A program made the position numbers and the translations under genes. Below the pieces are notes generated by a model that saw nothing but the letters and a program-made list of their open reading frames with translations, did not search any database and was not told the origin of the DNA. Positions 12,978-24,195 of a DNA stretch of 64,000 bases are shown here, piece after piece (position 1 is the first letter of the stretch; every line of letters begins with the position of its first letter). The stretch is from contig NC_079221.1 in the NCBI RefSeq assembly GCF_029633865.1, positions 4,316,409 to 4,380,408 on the forward strand, in the 5' to 3' direction. Origin of the DNA: Lampris incognitus. Lineage: Eukaryota; Chordata; Actinopteri; Lampriformes; Lampridae.

Positions 12978-13200
12978 TCATTACAAAGAGTGAGAAAACA
13001 AGGTTAAAAGATGGAAATCGGTGGTACAGAATTCATTTTCAGTATTGTGCTTTTATCCTGTTTCCGTGTAGCAATCAAAAACAAGCTGCTTGTGAGGATT
13101 TATCTGATAAACGACGGTACGTCAGCCGATCTGTGTACACGCTTTAGAAGAACAACCTCAGGCTCCACAATCAATCATGAATAATCAAATATTGGGATTT

Positions 13201-13270
13201 TATGCACATTGGTGGTGGTTGAGGGTGTCAAGATAAAGCACTATATAAATGTAATCCATTATCATTATTA
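13201..13270 (+). repeat. SINE/LINE tail fragment
   Basis: TTGGTGGTGGTTGAGGGTGT then AAAGCACTATATAAATGTAA and ATTATTATT, the same tail as in the SINE3 at 61245-61815. Confidence 0.65.
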
Positions 13271-13687
13271 TTCTCATGATTATAGTCACATAATTTAGTG
13301 ATATGGAAATGTTTAAACCCTGTGTGTGAAGTCGAGCTCTTCCATTTATGCTTTACCAATCATAACCTTTGAGTGCATAATGTCTACCCATATGACCAAA
13401 ATGAAAGAAGTTGGCAGTAACAGGCGGGAAAGAATGAAATGCCCCACATGGGGTGTTTTTGAACATAATTTTGTTGCACGAAGCTGAGGCCATTAATCGT
13501 GAGCACAATATTGAACAAAATAACCAGAATGATCATTTTAGAATAATTTCGCCACCCTAAAACAACCTCTTAGAGAACAATGAGTTTCGGTGACTTCAGG
13601 AGAGTAATGCACCAATATACTGGGCTATCCAGTGTTTGTCCACTCACACTGAAGAACAATGAAGGAGAGAAGAAGAAAAAGAGCTCA

Positions 13688-13912
<225 letters not shown>

Positions 13913-14344
13913 TTAAAAAACGGCTTCGAGAAGAGACAAACCCTCGCAACGCTGTCAACCGAGAGTGAACTTTGGGCTGCTTTCGAGGTACAATTTGGGA
14001 TGCCGACCACACAACTGCTCAGATGAATAATTCATATCACCTCTCATGTTTGACAGCGGATAAATAAGGCGGTGGCTTAAGCAGAGCCAAAATATTTTTA
14101 ACATGTGCTGTCAAGTGGTTCAGGGGGCTTATTTAACAACTTGGCCACAATGGAGGCAGAGAAGTTACTCATGCTTGGAGGCTGTGGCCCAAAACCCATA
14201 GTTGCCAACTGCTGGCGATAGATAGGTAAAGAACAGAGGAGCTCACACTGCAGCTACAGAGCAGAGGACTAACTTACCCACAGTTAGCAGTGCACATCTG
14301 TAGTCTTGCAGTACATGTATAAGCTGTGGTCTTTGCTGTATAAG

Positions 14345-14880
14345 CTGTATCCTTATAACTCCATTGAGCAACTCCACTGGCTCCCTGTTAGATACCGTAC
14401 TGACTTCAAGATCCCGCTCCTCACCTTTAAGGCCCTTAATAACCTAGCTCCTTCATATCTTTCTGAACTCCTTCATATCCACACGCCCTCCCACACTCTC
14501 AGATCCTCTTCTGCTCTCCAACTCACTACACCATCAGCCCACCTGACTACCATGGGGTCTAGAGCCTTCAGTCGTTCTGCCCGCCGCCTATGGAACTCTC
14601 TCCCACAAGACCTTCACAACACTGACTCTCTTTCAACCCTCACATCCCATCTCAAAACACACCTTTTCAAACTGGCGTATTCAGTCTGATGCACGCCTCA
14701 CTGAGTTTTGTGCAGATGATGATTTTATACTTATCTGTTGTGTTAACTTTTTATTGTCTACCCTGCTGTGTTTTGACTTTATGCTGTCTGATACAGTGCT
14801 GCTGGTTTTTTACTGTGTTCTGTAAGGTGTCCTTGAGCGCTCTGAAAGGTGCCCGCAAATAAAATGTATTATTATCCTTA
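14345..14880 (+). mobile_element. L2-type LINE 3' end
   Basis: Open frame ending in the C-terminus of an L2 reverse transcriptase: QLHWLPVRYRTDFKIPLLTF, then KALNNLAPSYLSELL and FSRSARRLWNSLPQDL, KTHLFKLAYSV (stop at 14689). Followed by a 3' UTR with the tail GCGCTCTGAAAGGTGCCCGC and AATAAAATGTATTATTAT. 5' truncated. Confidence 0.9.
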
Positions 14881-15010
14881 ACAACTTACCTTCAGCTATC
14901 AGTTCATCAACAACTACAATATCGACTCTGGGCAGGTGCATTAATTTGCTTAGAGCATTTCTGTACCTTTTGGTAACTTTCAGCATCTTTTGATCTGATC
15001 TGCAAAGCGG

Positions 15011-15289
15011 TCATCCTCCTTTTGTTACCTTCCTGGCCTTGTCTTCAATGGCACTTGAACAAACAGCCCCATCAACGCATGTAACGGCCCATGACATGCA
15101 TAAAAGCCTGTCACCGGTAGGGGGCGTAAGGAGGGGGTTCGCCGGGTGATCCAATGACTTTTTAAAGATTTCGTCAACTAAATGTTTTCTGGTCTTTGAA
15201 TCCAAACTGGGCTTTGTATCGATACGGTGCAGCAGAATTGAGCAGCATGAGCTGATTTTTTTGGCATCCTTGCAATAAAAAAAGAACAA
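15011..15289 (-). other. Unrecognised 92-codon open frame in stk39 intron 1
   Basis: Sequence includes KTRKHLVDEIFKKSLDHPAN and TGDRLLCMSWAVTCVDGAVC. Beyond its stop another frame reads MLKVTKRYRNALSKLMHL then DIVVVDELIAEG before a GTAAGT-like donor near 14887. It could be a broken transposon or pseudogene; no family is recognised. A 16-bp direct repeat brackets it. Confidence 0.3.
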
Positions 15290-15454
15290 TAAATAAAAAA
15301 AACCTCGTCGTATTAAAAGTTACGTCCCAATACAGAAACTATAACGAACGTCAACAGCGTCCAAAGACATTTTGTTGTGTCCGAAAACAGAGCTCACAAC
15401 TACAATATCGATAACATTATCATTGGTATCAGTACGAGTGGGTAAATCTATTAT

Positions 15455-15484
15455 TATTGTTGTTGTTATTATTATTATTATTAA
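15455..15484. repeat. (TTA/TTG)n microsatellite
   Basis: TTATTATTGTTGTTGTTATT followed by ATTATTATTATTA. Confidence 0.9.
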
Positions 15485-15878
15485 ACAATATCAAAGATGT
15501 AAAAAAATAAAATAAATGTCTCGTCTGCCGCGAGGGAAATGGCGAATCTATTAACCGATTAACAAACACCGATTTACTCAAGCCGCGCTCGCGCGCGCGT
15601 CCGTCCGTCCATCTATTAAGGGCTAATAAAGGGGGCACGTGCCGTTAATTGGCACCGCTCGGGCGCCGGCCGAAATCGCCGGTCGTGCAAATCGTCACAA
15701 GAGAAAAGCCGCAGTTAAGGAATGTGGCACCCCGCTCTGCGTGCCCCCCACTCACAGGCTGAGAGAGAAACATTATAACCCAAAACCCAAACGGCCCCCC
15801 TCCGGACCCGGACCCGGCAGCCCAAATGTGCCCGTTTTAAACATCCGCATTGCAAAGCATCGCAGGGCGCCGCTGCAA

Positions 15879-16221
15879 CATGAGAACGCCGGTAGGCCCC
15901 CTGGTCGGCGTCGTTCACATGGGAACGCCGGTAGGCCCCCCAGTCGGCGTCGTTCACATGGGAACGCCGGTAGGCTCTGGTCGGCGTCATTCACATGGGA
16001 ACGCCGGTAGGCCCCCCAGTCGGCGTCGTTCACATGAGAAAGCCGGTAGGCCCCCCCGGTCGGCGTCATTCACATGAAAGCCGGTAGGCCTTGGTCGGCG
16101 TCATTCACATGAAAGCCGGTAGGCCTTGGTCGGCGTCGTTCACATGAGAAAGCCGGTAGGCCCCGGTCGGCGTCATTCACATGAGAAAGCCGGTAGGCCC
16201 CCCGGTCGGCGTCGTCATTCA
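15879..16221. repeat. GC-rich minisatellite in stk39 intron 1
   Basis: About nine tandem units of 35-42 bp, each built as CATG(R)GAA(M)GCCGGTAGGC, a C-rich stretch of variable length, then GTCGGCGTC(R)TTCA. Units differ in the length of the C run. It lies less than 100 bp from the stk39 exon 1 donor. The overlapping open frames here are repeat artefacts. Confidence 0.93.
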
Positions 16222-16316
16222 CGACCGATAAAGTGGCCACTTCAACGGCGAGGCATTTTTAATGCCCCCCCCTTCCCCTCCAGACCTACTTATTAACCAC
16301 ACCGCCGAGTACTAAC

Positions 16317-16447
16317 CGATCACTTCCTGCAGCTCGTACGACTCCCGGGTAATCGGCCAGCTCGTCGTCGTCGTCGTCGGCGGCGTCGGCGGCGGCGGTG
16401 CCGGCTGCGGGATGTGGACAGGAGCCGGAGGATCGCCTTGCTCCGCC

Positions 16448-16449
<2 letters not shown>
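16317..16449 (-). CDS. stk39: stk39 exon 1 (start codon)
   Basis: 133 nt, 44 codons plus 1 nt. It begins MAEQGDPPAP, runs through a Pro/Thr-rich stretch and ends YELQEVI-G, matching the SPAK N-terminus just before the glycine loop. The ATG (plus-strand cat at 16447-16449) is the only in-frame ATG, because the upstream (CAT)n tract reads ATC in this frame. Donor GTTAGT at 16316-16311. A run of ACG codons encodes five Thr, so the N-terminal repeat is Pro/Thr-rich where human is Ala/Pro-rich. Confidence 0.9.

Positions 16450-16480
<31 letters not shown>
16448..16480. repeat. (ATG)11 microsatellite abutting the stk39 start codon
   Basis: Eleven perfect ATG triplets on the plus strand, reading CAT on the stk39 strand. 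The tract ends in the initiation codon itself, with a short CTG run on its other side. Confidence 0.95.
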
Positions 16481-18113
16481 CTGCTGCTGAGCTAGCAGCC
16501 GGGCGACCTCAGACAGCGGCAGCGTCGCCCGCACCTTCTGACTACCAGCGTCAGCTGTTGTCGCAGAGCGTGCACATGGAGGAACACCCGGAAAGTAGCA
16601 GGGCCGCGCAGGAGCGCAGCGGCACCGCCGCCGATTGGACGGCTGGAGCGACCAGACCGGCAGCAGGAGCATGCGGGCTCCCCGCATCCGCCGAGAGGCT
16701 GCGCTACATTATTACACATCATTTATTCCACACTTGTCTAATTGGGCGTCCGCGTGTGTCCAGTGTCACAACACAGCCCCCAATGGGAACTCTTGACTGA
16801 CAACCTGGGCCACGTGTAGTTTCCTGTCTGATATTTGTAGCCAGAGGGCACAGATCATTACAGAGGGGGTTTGGAAATGATGCAAAATCAACCCGTGCCG
16901 ATGTTAAATACAAGGCGTGTTTTATGGTTTTACCATCGCACTCCCGACTCTCTCACCCTGGGTGGAGAACGCCAGTATGCGGTCTTGAGGTCGCCACGCG
17001 TTATCCGACATAAACTCGGCTACATTGAAACGTCGCTTTGACACGCACGACGTCATATGAAGGCATTAAGTGTGTCGCACGCGACACAGTACACCGGTAG
17101 GTGGCGCCATCGCGTTTTTAAATTTTCTCAAAACCTCCGCGCGCGCAGGAGTAACTTGCTGAGCTCGGGCGGTTTTCAAGTTTCCGAGGTGACCGCTACA
17201 CCGGGTTAAGCTAAATGTGTAAATGCAATTATGTAATATGTAAATGTGCTGTATAGGCATGTGCCGCTATGACGTGTAATCTACACTTGGGCGCAGCGGA
17301 AAGCTGCGCCCCCGCTGGCTCCGCTTTCTTCACGGTTTCGTTCGACCCGTCTCAAGAGGAGCGACATTTCACGTCAAGGCAGTTATTCTGATTATAATAA
17401 GTTGCCCCCCCCCAAAAGAAGCAATTGACGTGAGCTTCGACCGTCGGTAGGTGGCGCCGTTTACCACGTACGTGTCGAGCCGCCGAGGCCTGCGGCGAGA
17501 CGCGAGGGGCATTTCTTTCCTTGTGAATCTCACCAGTTGCCCCGTATTATTTATTTGCCACTCCGTTTGGCGGAAACAGCGGAAGTGCGACGGAAGTTTC
17601 ATTTTTCTTCTTCTGCTTCTTCCGCTTCTTCTTCTTCTTTTTCTTCTTCTTCTTCCCCCCCGTAAAACAACGCACCATTTAACGAAACGGGTTGTTATTT
17701 TCGCCTTTCTGGCCACGTCGTCGCGGCGCGGCGCGGCTCACCAAAGCCGAGAATAAGAGCAAGGAAACACGCGGACATGTTTTGGAAAGGCAAGACCCGC
17801 CTTGACGCGCGCGGCTGATGCGGCGGTCCGCAGAGAGCGGCTCCGTCGTGCGTGACGTCTCCGCGCACCAATCAGCTGCGGAGGAGCCGGCCGAGTCCAC
17901 TTCCCTTCGCCGGAGCAGCTGAGGGGAAATAGACGGACGGAGACGGAGACACATCTCATCTCTCACACCCCCAAAAACACACACAGACACACAAGCTCCG
18001 GCAGATCCCCGCCGCCGCCGCCGCCGCAGGACACCACCACACAGAGCGAGGGGAGGGGGGCACCGTTGGTTTCTCCTGCAGCCCGGTCAAGAGAGCGCGT
18101 CTTCTCCGGAGAG
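16450..18113. promoter_or_regulatory. Divergent stk39/cers6 5' flank, probable bidirectional promoter
   Basis: Only 1664 bp separate the two start codons, and the interval is GC-rich with many CpGs, extending as a CpG-rich block over about 15600-18400. It must hold both 5' UTRs and core promoters. No convincing TATA box is visible, which fits CpG-island promoters. It contains a CTT-rich tract (about 17597-17655), a run of four GCC triplets at about 18010-18027 and two copies of the 12-mer GTAGGTGGCGCC. Transcription start sites cannot be placed from sequence alone. Confidence 0.7.
17597..17655. repeat. CTT-rich tract in the divergent promoter
   Basis: Imperfect (CTT)n of about 60 bp; the Arg/Lys and Leu/Pro-rich open frames here are products of it. 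Confidence 0.9.
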
Positions 18114-18283
18114 ATGGCCGGTGTCTTGGCGTGGTTTTGGAACGAGAGGTTCTGGCTGCCTCACAACGTCACCTGGGCTGACTTGAAGAACACGGACGAG
18201 GCGACGTTCCCGCAAGCCGAGGACCTTTACCTGGCGTGTCCCCTCGCCTTCTGCATCTTCATGATACGGCTGGTTTTCGAAAG
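18114..18283 (+). CDS. cers6: cers6 exon 1
   Basis: 170 nt. Encodes [20 protein letters not shown] and on through [26 protein letters not shown]. Contains the N18 glycosylation sequon and the first membrane helix. Donor GTGGGT. Near-identical to mammalian CERS6. Confidence 0.97.
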
Positions 18284-19137
18284 GTGGGTCCGAAGCCGCG
18301 TCTTTCTTCACCCACGGGGCCCAACGCCGCTGGTAGGAAACGGCCCGTGTGGCGGTCGGTTCGATGATCCGGGCAAATGGGTCGTTTCGGCGGAGTCCGC
18401 CGAGCTCCCCAACAATGGCACCTCTGCTATAGCGAGCCCACAAGTAGGGATGGTCTCGTCCAGGTCTCCGCTGGCCTGTGACAGTTCGGGTCGTCCGAAC
18501 GGCCTTTAAACCCGACCAGTGTGCCTGCACAGTATTGCAGCAAGTTAGGGGGATACGTAGTCCGCACTTGGCCCGCTTCCCCAAATATCGTCCTCCCCGT
18601 TGCACTCGCAACGTATCCCAGCTCCTCTGCGGGACACCGCGGCTGCACATCGGGGGTAGTTTCCGACGGTCCTTGTCGGTTTTCTTTGTGAGCTGCTGTG
18701 CTGTAAAACCGGTACGTTACGATAAGACGCGGTGCACAATGCACCATTTCTCCACCTTGACCATTGTGCAGCCATCTGTAAAGGGACATAAGCGGTGCCA
18801 TAACGATCACAGCAAGGGGTCGCCATGCTAATGTGGGTCACGTGTCTCTTGAGGCTTGTTAGTGAGATCTCCTGTTGACTTTTTATTTCATTGTTTTTTT
18901 GTTTAAATTTTTCACAAAATCCCCAACACACAGCCTATATCTAAAGGAGAGTTCTAACTAACCGAGAACGTGTGATTGCATCGCAGATGTTAACGCAACA
19001 AAATGATCAGAATCATATTTTTCTTCTCTCGTGAGAAATATGCCACTAAAAAGTTGCAATCGCCAGCAAAGTTCGTTGAAATGGAGCACATAAGCCTTTG
19101 TATTTAGATCTGCTTGATAATTCTATATATCTTGGGT

Positions 19138-19300
19138 CCATCCATCATCCAAGCCGCTTATCGCAGTTGGGGTGGCGGGATGCTGGAGCCTATCCCAGCA
19201 GTCACTGGGCGGCAGGCGGGGAGACACCCTTGGACAGGCCGCCAGTCCATCCCAGGGCCAACACATTCACACCTAGGGGTAATTTAGTATGGCCGACATC
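19138..19300 (-). mobile_element. DANA-type SINE fragment
   Basis: GGTCCATCCATCATCCAAGC through CAGTCCATCCCAGGGCC and ACATTCACACCTAGGGGTAA. It lies in cers6 intron 1, within 100 bp of exon 2. Confidence 0.85.
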
Positions 19301-19391
19301 TTGGGTCCCCCCCCCTTTTTTTATCCCTTTCACACAATACTGTTCCTGTATTGTGTCTCTTAAAGTGTTGTGCTATAATCTTTAATTGCAG

Positions 19392-19497
19392 GTTTATTGC
19401 GAGACCATGTGCAATGGGCCTGAAGATCCAAGCCAGTGGGCCCCAGAAAGCACAACCCAACGCTATCTTGGAGAAGGTGTTCACGGCTATAACTAAG
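19392..19497 (+). CDS. cers6: cers6 exon 2 (Hox-like domain, start)
   Basis: 106 nt. Encodes [20 protein letters not shown] then [15 protein letters not shown] (residues 57-92). Acceptor TTGCAG, donor GTAGTG (gta only, weaker). Confidence 0.95.
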
Positions 19498-19645
19498 GTA
19501 GTGCATGCATTCCCTTTCCTCCCCACTGATGAAAACGTTTTTAAAAAAAAAAAAAAATTCTGCAAGCATTCGCTTCCATTTCATATTGTTTGGATCTCAA
19601 TGACTACCGTGATTAACGTAAGGTGTCTTCATCTCGTGTTGCCAG

Positions 19646-19776
19646 CACCCAGATGAGAAGAGGCTGGAGGGCTTGTCAAAGCAGCTGGACTGGGACGTCC
19701 GGACCATCCAGCGCTGGTTCCGACAACGCCGCAACCAGGAAAAACCCAGCACTCTAGCACGCTTCTGCGAAAGCAT
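19646..19776 (+). CDS. cers6: cers6 exon 3 (Hox-like domain, core)
   Basis: 131 nt. Encodes [20 protein letters not shown] then [23 protein letters not shown] (residues 93-136). WFRQRRNQ is the recognition-helix-like part of the degenerate homeodomain of CerS2-6. Acceptor TTGCCAG, donor GTAAGC. Confidence 0.97.
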
Positions 19777-21204
19777 GTAAGCCCTTTGACCTTCGAACAA
19801 CACCACGAAACCTATCGACGTCAGGTTTTCGTTGTTTACCACGGGCATAGAATGAATAGGAGATTAAGCCACGAACGGCTAAAATGCTGATATTCAAACT
19901 ACCTTGCAGAGAGCGAGTGTAATGTGACCCATCCCAAGATCGGCAGTGTAAATGCAAAGTAATAATAGAAAAGGGCCCAGTTTGAGCAAATCAAAACGCA
20001 ACAGCGGTAAGACGGAGCTGCCTAATCTGCCTCAGGGATTGTGATTATTTAGCAGCATGATGCAAGAGGCCAAATAGTAACCGAGGCTGTCAGAGTAGAG
20101 TCACGTCTGACACCACCAGAGCCAAGCTGACAGGAGGACACAGAGGGATCCTCACAACTTCCTATTGCTCCGAGGCTTGAATAGACCACTGGGTTGTTAT
20201 TATTACAACAGTAGACAGAAATGGGGGGAAAAAAATCCTGTCCTGTGAAGAAGCAGGTATACCATACCTCCTCTAGATATGTGTGGGCTGTTGGACCATG
20301 CCTAGCTGACATTTATTCTGATATAGCAACAATGGCACCGAGGCTGTTATCTGTGTGCGGTGTGACTAACCACTGACTGGATTGGGTTTTTAAACAGTTT
20401 TTGTTGGCCATGCTGTCTGTCTCAGTTGCTTACAATGCAATTCTCCAAACAAAGCCAGCAACAGTCCTGTGTGCAGTAATCCTCTTCTAATTAGCCTCTT
20501 ATATACAGCTGTTGTGGTCCGATAGCATCCTTTGTCTCCGAGACTTCAGGATGGCTGATCCACAGTCTTCTAAAAAAAAAAGAAAAAAAGAGAAGAAGAC
20601 TGACAAATGGCAGAAAGATTTGGTGTGGGTTTTCTAACGAAGCTTAAGAGTTTGACTCTTACAGCAATTGGAATTATTTTATTCCCAAACTACACTGAAA
20701 AAAGCTTTCGTAAAAAGTCATTTCATCTAGTGTTGTTCTTGACATTTTATTTAATTCAGCTCATTGTATAAAAAAAAAACACCTAATATTATGAGATGAG
20801 TTTGTATCCAAATACAAATCAATTAGTTTTTTCCCCCATGAATCTAGAGTCATTTTCTTGATATTGTGAAGGTGATCTGCCTTACTTAAGTGAAGTGATG
20901 TGTCCCAGGTCTCAGTTTTCAGGGGTTTTGTTCATCACTGGGTTGGTTCACTACAGAAATCCCCCTTGTCACTCATTTCAACACTGAGTTAATTGTGTAT
21001 AAATTAGGGGTCAACTGATATGTTTTTTTCAGGGCCGATACCGGTTATTGGTAAATCATGGAGGCCGATAGCTGATATTTGGGGCCAATTTGGATGGTTT
21101 ATTAGTCCCAAACTTGCTGTCCACCCTTTTACTTTTATTCTTTTATGGAGAGTACTACATGTTTGTAGTTATAGTGTTATAAAGCTTAGTGGTTATTCTT
21201 CAAT
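19777..21204. other. cers6 intron 3, nothing recognised
   Basis: Mostly unique sequence. Contains a purine run near 20570-20600 (AAAAAAAAAAGAAAAAAAG). No coding or repeat family identified. Confidence 0.55.
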
Positions 21205-21337
21205 AAGCCCTGTGATGGTCTGGCGGCCTGTCCAGGGTGTCTCCCTGCCTGCTACCCAATGACTGCTGGGATAGGCTCCAGCATCCCCGCAACCCTGAGA
21301 GCAGGCTAAGCGGTTCAGATAATGGATGGATGGAATG
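21205..21337 (+). mobile_element. DANA-type SINE, 3' module only
   Basis: Plus orientation: CCCTGTGATGGTCTGGCGGC through AATGGATGGATGG. Same internal cut point as the minus-oriented short copies. Confidence 0.85.
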
Positions 21338-22488
21338 GATCTGCCTTACTCTGCCTCGGTTCAAGGTATTCCTACTTGTTGTATTGAAATTTAGCAATAA
21401 AGATTGTGCAAATGCATATCAGACTAAATGACTAGTTAAGATGGTAATTTTGCAGAGTAGTTGCGCTGGAGCCTTGTCTGTTCTTAACGGTCTGTAGTGA
21501 GGACAGGCGGACTCGCGGGCACAGGCTTTGTTGTCCCCCCCCCCCCCCAGTTGTCTCTTCACATCTCTCACTGCAATCCTATAATGCAGTTTTCATGAAA
21601 GCGGACCGACATTCATACTAACAGTAATATTACATTTTTTTCCCTTTGTGACATCAGTCTTTACTATAGTCATATTTTTTTAAACATGTAATTTTGCATT
21701 CACATAGTATTTTCCAAGATGCCGTTTCCTCTTTACGCTTTCGTTAACCTTTTTTGTAGAAGTTATGCTGCTTAATCAGCCTTGAAACCATGCGCAGTAG
21801 GTGAGCAGCACCGGGACTGAAAAGAGCCTACTTTTGTCCGCTGTCCTTGAGCTTAGTTCATAGTGTACCCAGTTACTGTAGAGACAACATATAGCACATA
21901 AATATCTCCCTCCAGATTTTGTGGAATGAGAATTCATTGCAAAAATCCCTCTTATATTCCTATTCCACAATTCATACAGTCGTTAAGGCTCTGGCAGATC
22001 TCAAGTACAGACATCTATTCAAGGGAGCTATTAACGTGGCATGCTTTGTTGGACAGTGACTCAAATACAAACACAAAAACATCATTTCTGTCGGTTCTGT
22101 TTCAGCATTTAGTGTCCGATCATATTGCTTTTCATCGATCATGCTGCTTGAATGGCACATCCTCATTAGCCATGTTCCTCTCTAACCAAAGGACATTAGT
22201 GCTTTGCACGCAGACATCACCCCATCAAAAGTTGCACAGCAGACATCTATTAAGCATTTTTGTTCTCAATAGATGCTGAAAAGACCTTTTGAAAAAATTG
22301 GATCAGCACAGCGAGATGCTTTCAGCTTCCATTAGATATTGTCATCACAGTTTATCACAGCAGGTGAAAATAGCCCCGGATCCACTCAGTCTGAGAGTTT
22401 GGTTAAAATGAACAATATTGCTTCCATGGTCTCGATAAAAATAGCTGTGGGACATACTTGCCTTCTTCACTATTTCCACACAAGCACG

Positions 22489-22812
22489 ATGGCTGAGCGG
22501 TTGGCACTGTTACCTCACAGCAAGAAGGTCCTGGGTTTGAACCCCAGGCCGTCCCAGGTCCTTTCTGTGTAGAGTTTGCATGTTCTCCCCGTGTCTGTGC
22601 GGGTTTCCTCCGGGTGTTCCGGTTTCCTCCCACCATCAAAAACACATGCATGTCAGGGTTAATACTGCTGTCTGTGCCCCTGAGCAAGGCAATGGAAAGA
22701 AGAACTGGAGTTGGTCCCCACTGCTCCTATACAATAGGATGGATTAAATGCAGAAAACAAATTTCGTTGTAACCATACAATGACAAAATAAAGTGGCTTT
22801 CTTCTTCTTAGA
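22489..22812 (+). mobile_element. tRNA-derived SINE, DANA-like head with a different tail
   Basis: Head ATGGCTGAGCGGTTGGCACT, B-box region GGTTTGAACCCC, shared GAGTTTGCATGTTCTCCCCG, then an alternative 3' end (AATTTCGTTGTAACC, AATAAAGTGGCTTTCTTCTT). Confidence 0.85.
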
Positions 22813-22982
22813 TTTCTGAGCAGTCATATATGGTTGGCAGAGGTCCAGAATTTATATGCAAATGAGAGTAATTAGCTGGAGGAGTTAATGAAATACAAGC
22901 ATAAAAATGGCCTCTTTGATTGACAGCTTTTGGCCCTCCCAACCCCTTCCACAGCCAGTGTTTATGAAATGGCAAGTGGAGA

Positions 22983-23381
22983 TATTGTCTTTTTTTATTT
23001 TTTTAAATACATTTATTTCTGATTTTTCCCTTCTTTCTCCCAATTTAGTGGCCAATCGATCCCTATTTTAGTTCAAAACACCCACCCTCGTACTGCATGC
23101 GTGCGCCAACTGTATCTCTCCGGCTGGCAGTCTCAAAGGAGATGCCTCGCCACTTCCGGGACAAGGCGAATCCAGGCTATTCCGACACACAGAGACGCAT
23201 TCATGTGATGAACACAAGCCAACTCCGCCCCCCTCCCCAAGACAGCGTTGCCAATTATTGCTGCTTCACCGAGTCCGGCCATAGTCGGATCTGACAAGAC
23301 AGGGGCGTGAACCCCGGTCCCCAGTGGGCAACTGCATCGACACTAAGCCGATGCTTAGACCGCTACACCACCGCGGACCCT
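22983..23381 (-). mobile_element. tRNA-derived SINE, separate family
   Basis: Minus orientation. Head GGTCCGCGGTGGTGTAGCGG (A-box-like) and GGTTCACGCCC (B-box-like). The 3' end is at a TTTTT-rich stretch near 22990. The body is unlike the other SINEs here. Confidence 0.7.
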
Positions 23382-23563
23382 TGATATTGATGTCTTGACA
23401 CTTGGCCTGCTCTTTGTGATGACTAATGACATCATCCCTGGAAACCAGTAGTACATCATGACACATGTTCCAACCTACTAGTGGCACATGAGCCCTTTAA
23501 TTGGCTGACACTTACACTTTTTTAAATTTTTCCCCATTATGAAATTTTAAATGAGAAATCATT

Positions 23564-23892
23564 TTTTTGGGTGGATTTTTCTCCTTTTCTCCCCAATTTT
23601 ACCCCTCCAATTACCCCCCTCTTCTGAGCCATCCCGGTCGCTGCTCCACCCCCTCTGCAGATCCGGGGAGGGCTGCAGACTACCACATGCCTCCTCCCAT
23701 ACATGTGGAGTCACCAGCTGCTGCTTTTCACCTGACAGTAAGGAGTTTCACCAGGGGGACGTAGTGTGTGGGAGGATCACGCTATTCCCCCCCAGTCCCC
23801 CCCCCCAAACAGGCGCCCCAACTGACCAGAGGAGGTGCTAGTGCAGCGACCAGGACACATACCCACATCCGGCTTCCTACCCGCAGACACAA
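23564..23892 (-). mobile_element. Abundant tRNA-derived SINE, copy 5, truncated
   Basis: Minus orientation. The tRNA-like head is missing; the element stops at CCCGCAGACACAATTTGG near 23893. Confidence 0.85.
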
Positions 23893-23957
23893 TTTGGGAG
23901 AAAAGGGGGGCTAAAAAAATATATATATATCGCCCAGCCCTACTCTTTACTGACAGT

Positions 23958-24195
23958 GAGTTGTTAGGGCAGCATGGCTCAGGAGGTAGAGCGGGTCGTC
24001 TAGTAATCGGAAGGTTCCTGGTTCGATCCCCGGCTCCTCCAGAGAGCGTGTCAAAATGTGCTTGAGCAAGACACCGGACTCCTCACTGCTCCTGGTGACA
24101 GTTATGTGTGGAGAAATGTCCCGCTGAGGGGGCAGTGACCTATCAACGTGGCATATGTATACATTCAGTTAATGCCGCAGCCCGAGCTCGTTACA
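23958..24195 (+). mobile_element. tRNA-derived SINE, third type
   Basis: GGCTCAGGAGGTAGAGCGGG (A box) and GGTTCGATCCCC (B box) at a tRNA-like spacing, followed by TGAGCAAGACACCGGACTCC. Pol III-type head with an unrelated body. Confidence 0.75.

Noticed and set aside
15639-16077. Several overlapping open frames with repeated Arg/Gly/Arg-Arg-Ser-His units
   Set aside because: Translations of the GC-rich minisatellite in multiple frames, not genes.
15879-16221. CRISPR-like array of regular repeats
   Set aside because: The units are directly tandem without unique spacers, and this is a vertebrate genome; it is a minisatellite.
16414-16800. Plus-strand open frame with poly-Asp and minus-strand frame with poly-His
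   Set aside because: Products of the (ATG)n and (GTC)n runs at stk39 exon 1; the real coding frame is the minus-strand Pro/Thr-rich one.
18284-18831. Open frames after cers6 exon 1 on both strands
   Set aside because: They read through the GTGGGT donor into GC-rich intron; the family sequence stops exactly at the donor.
23995-24045. Possible functional tRNA gene (GGTTCGATCCC box)
   Set aside because: A and B boxes are present, but no complementary acceptor stem is visible and the sequence continues into a SINE body.
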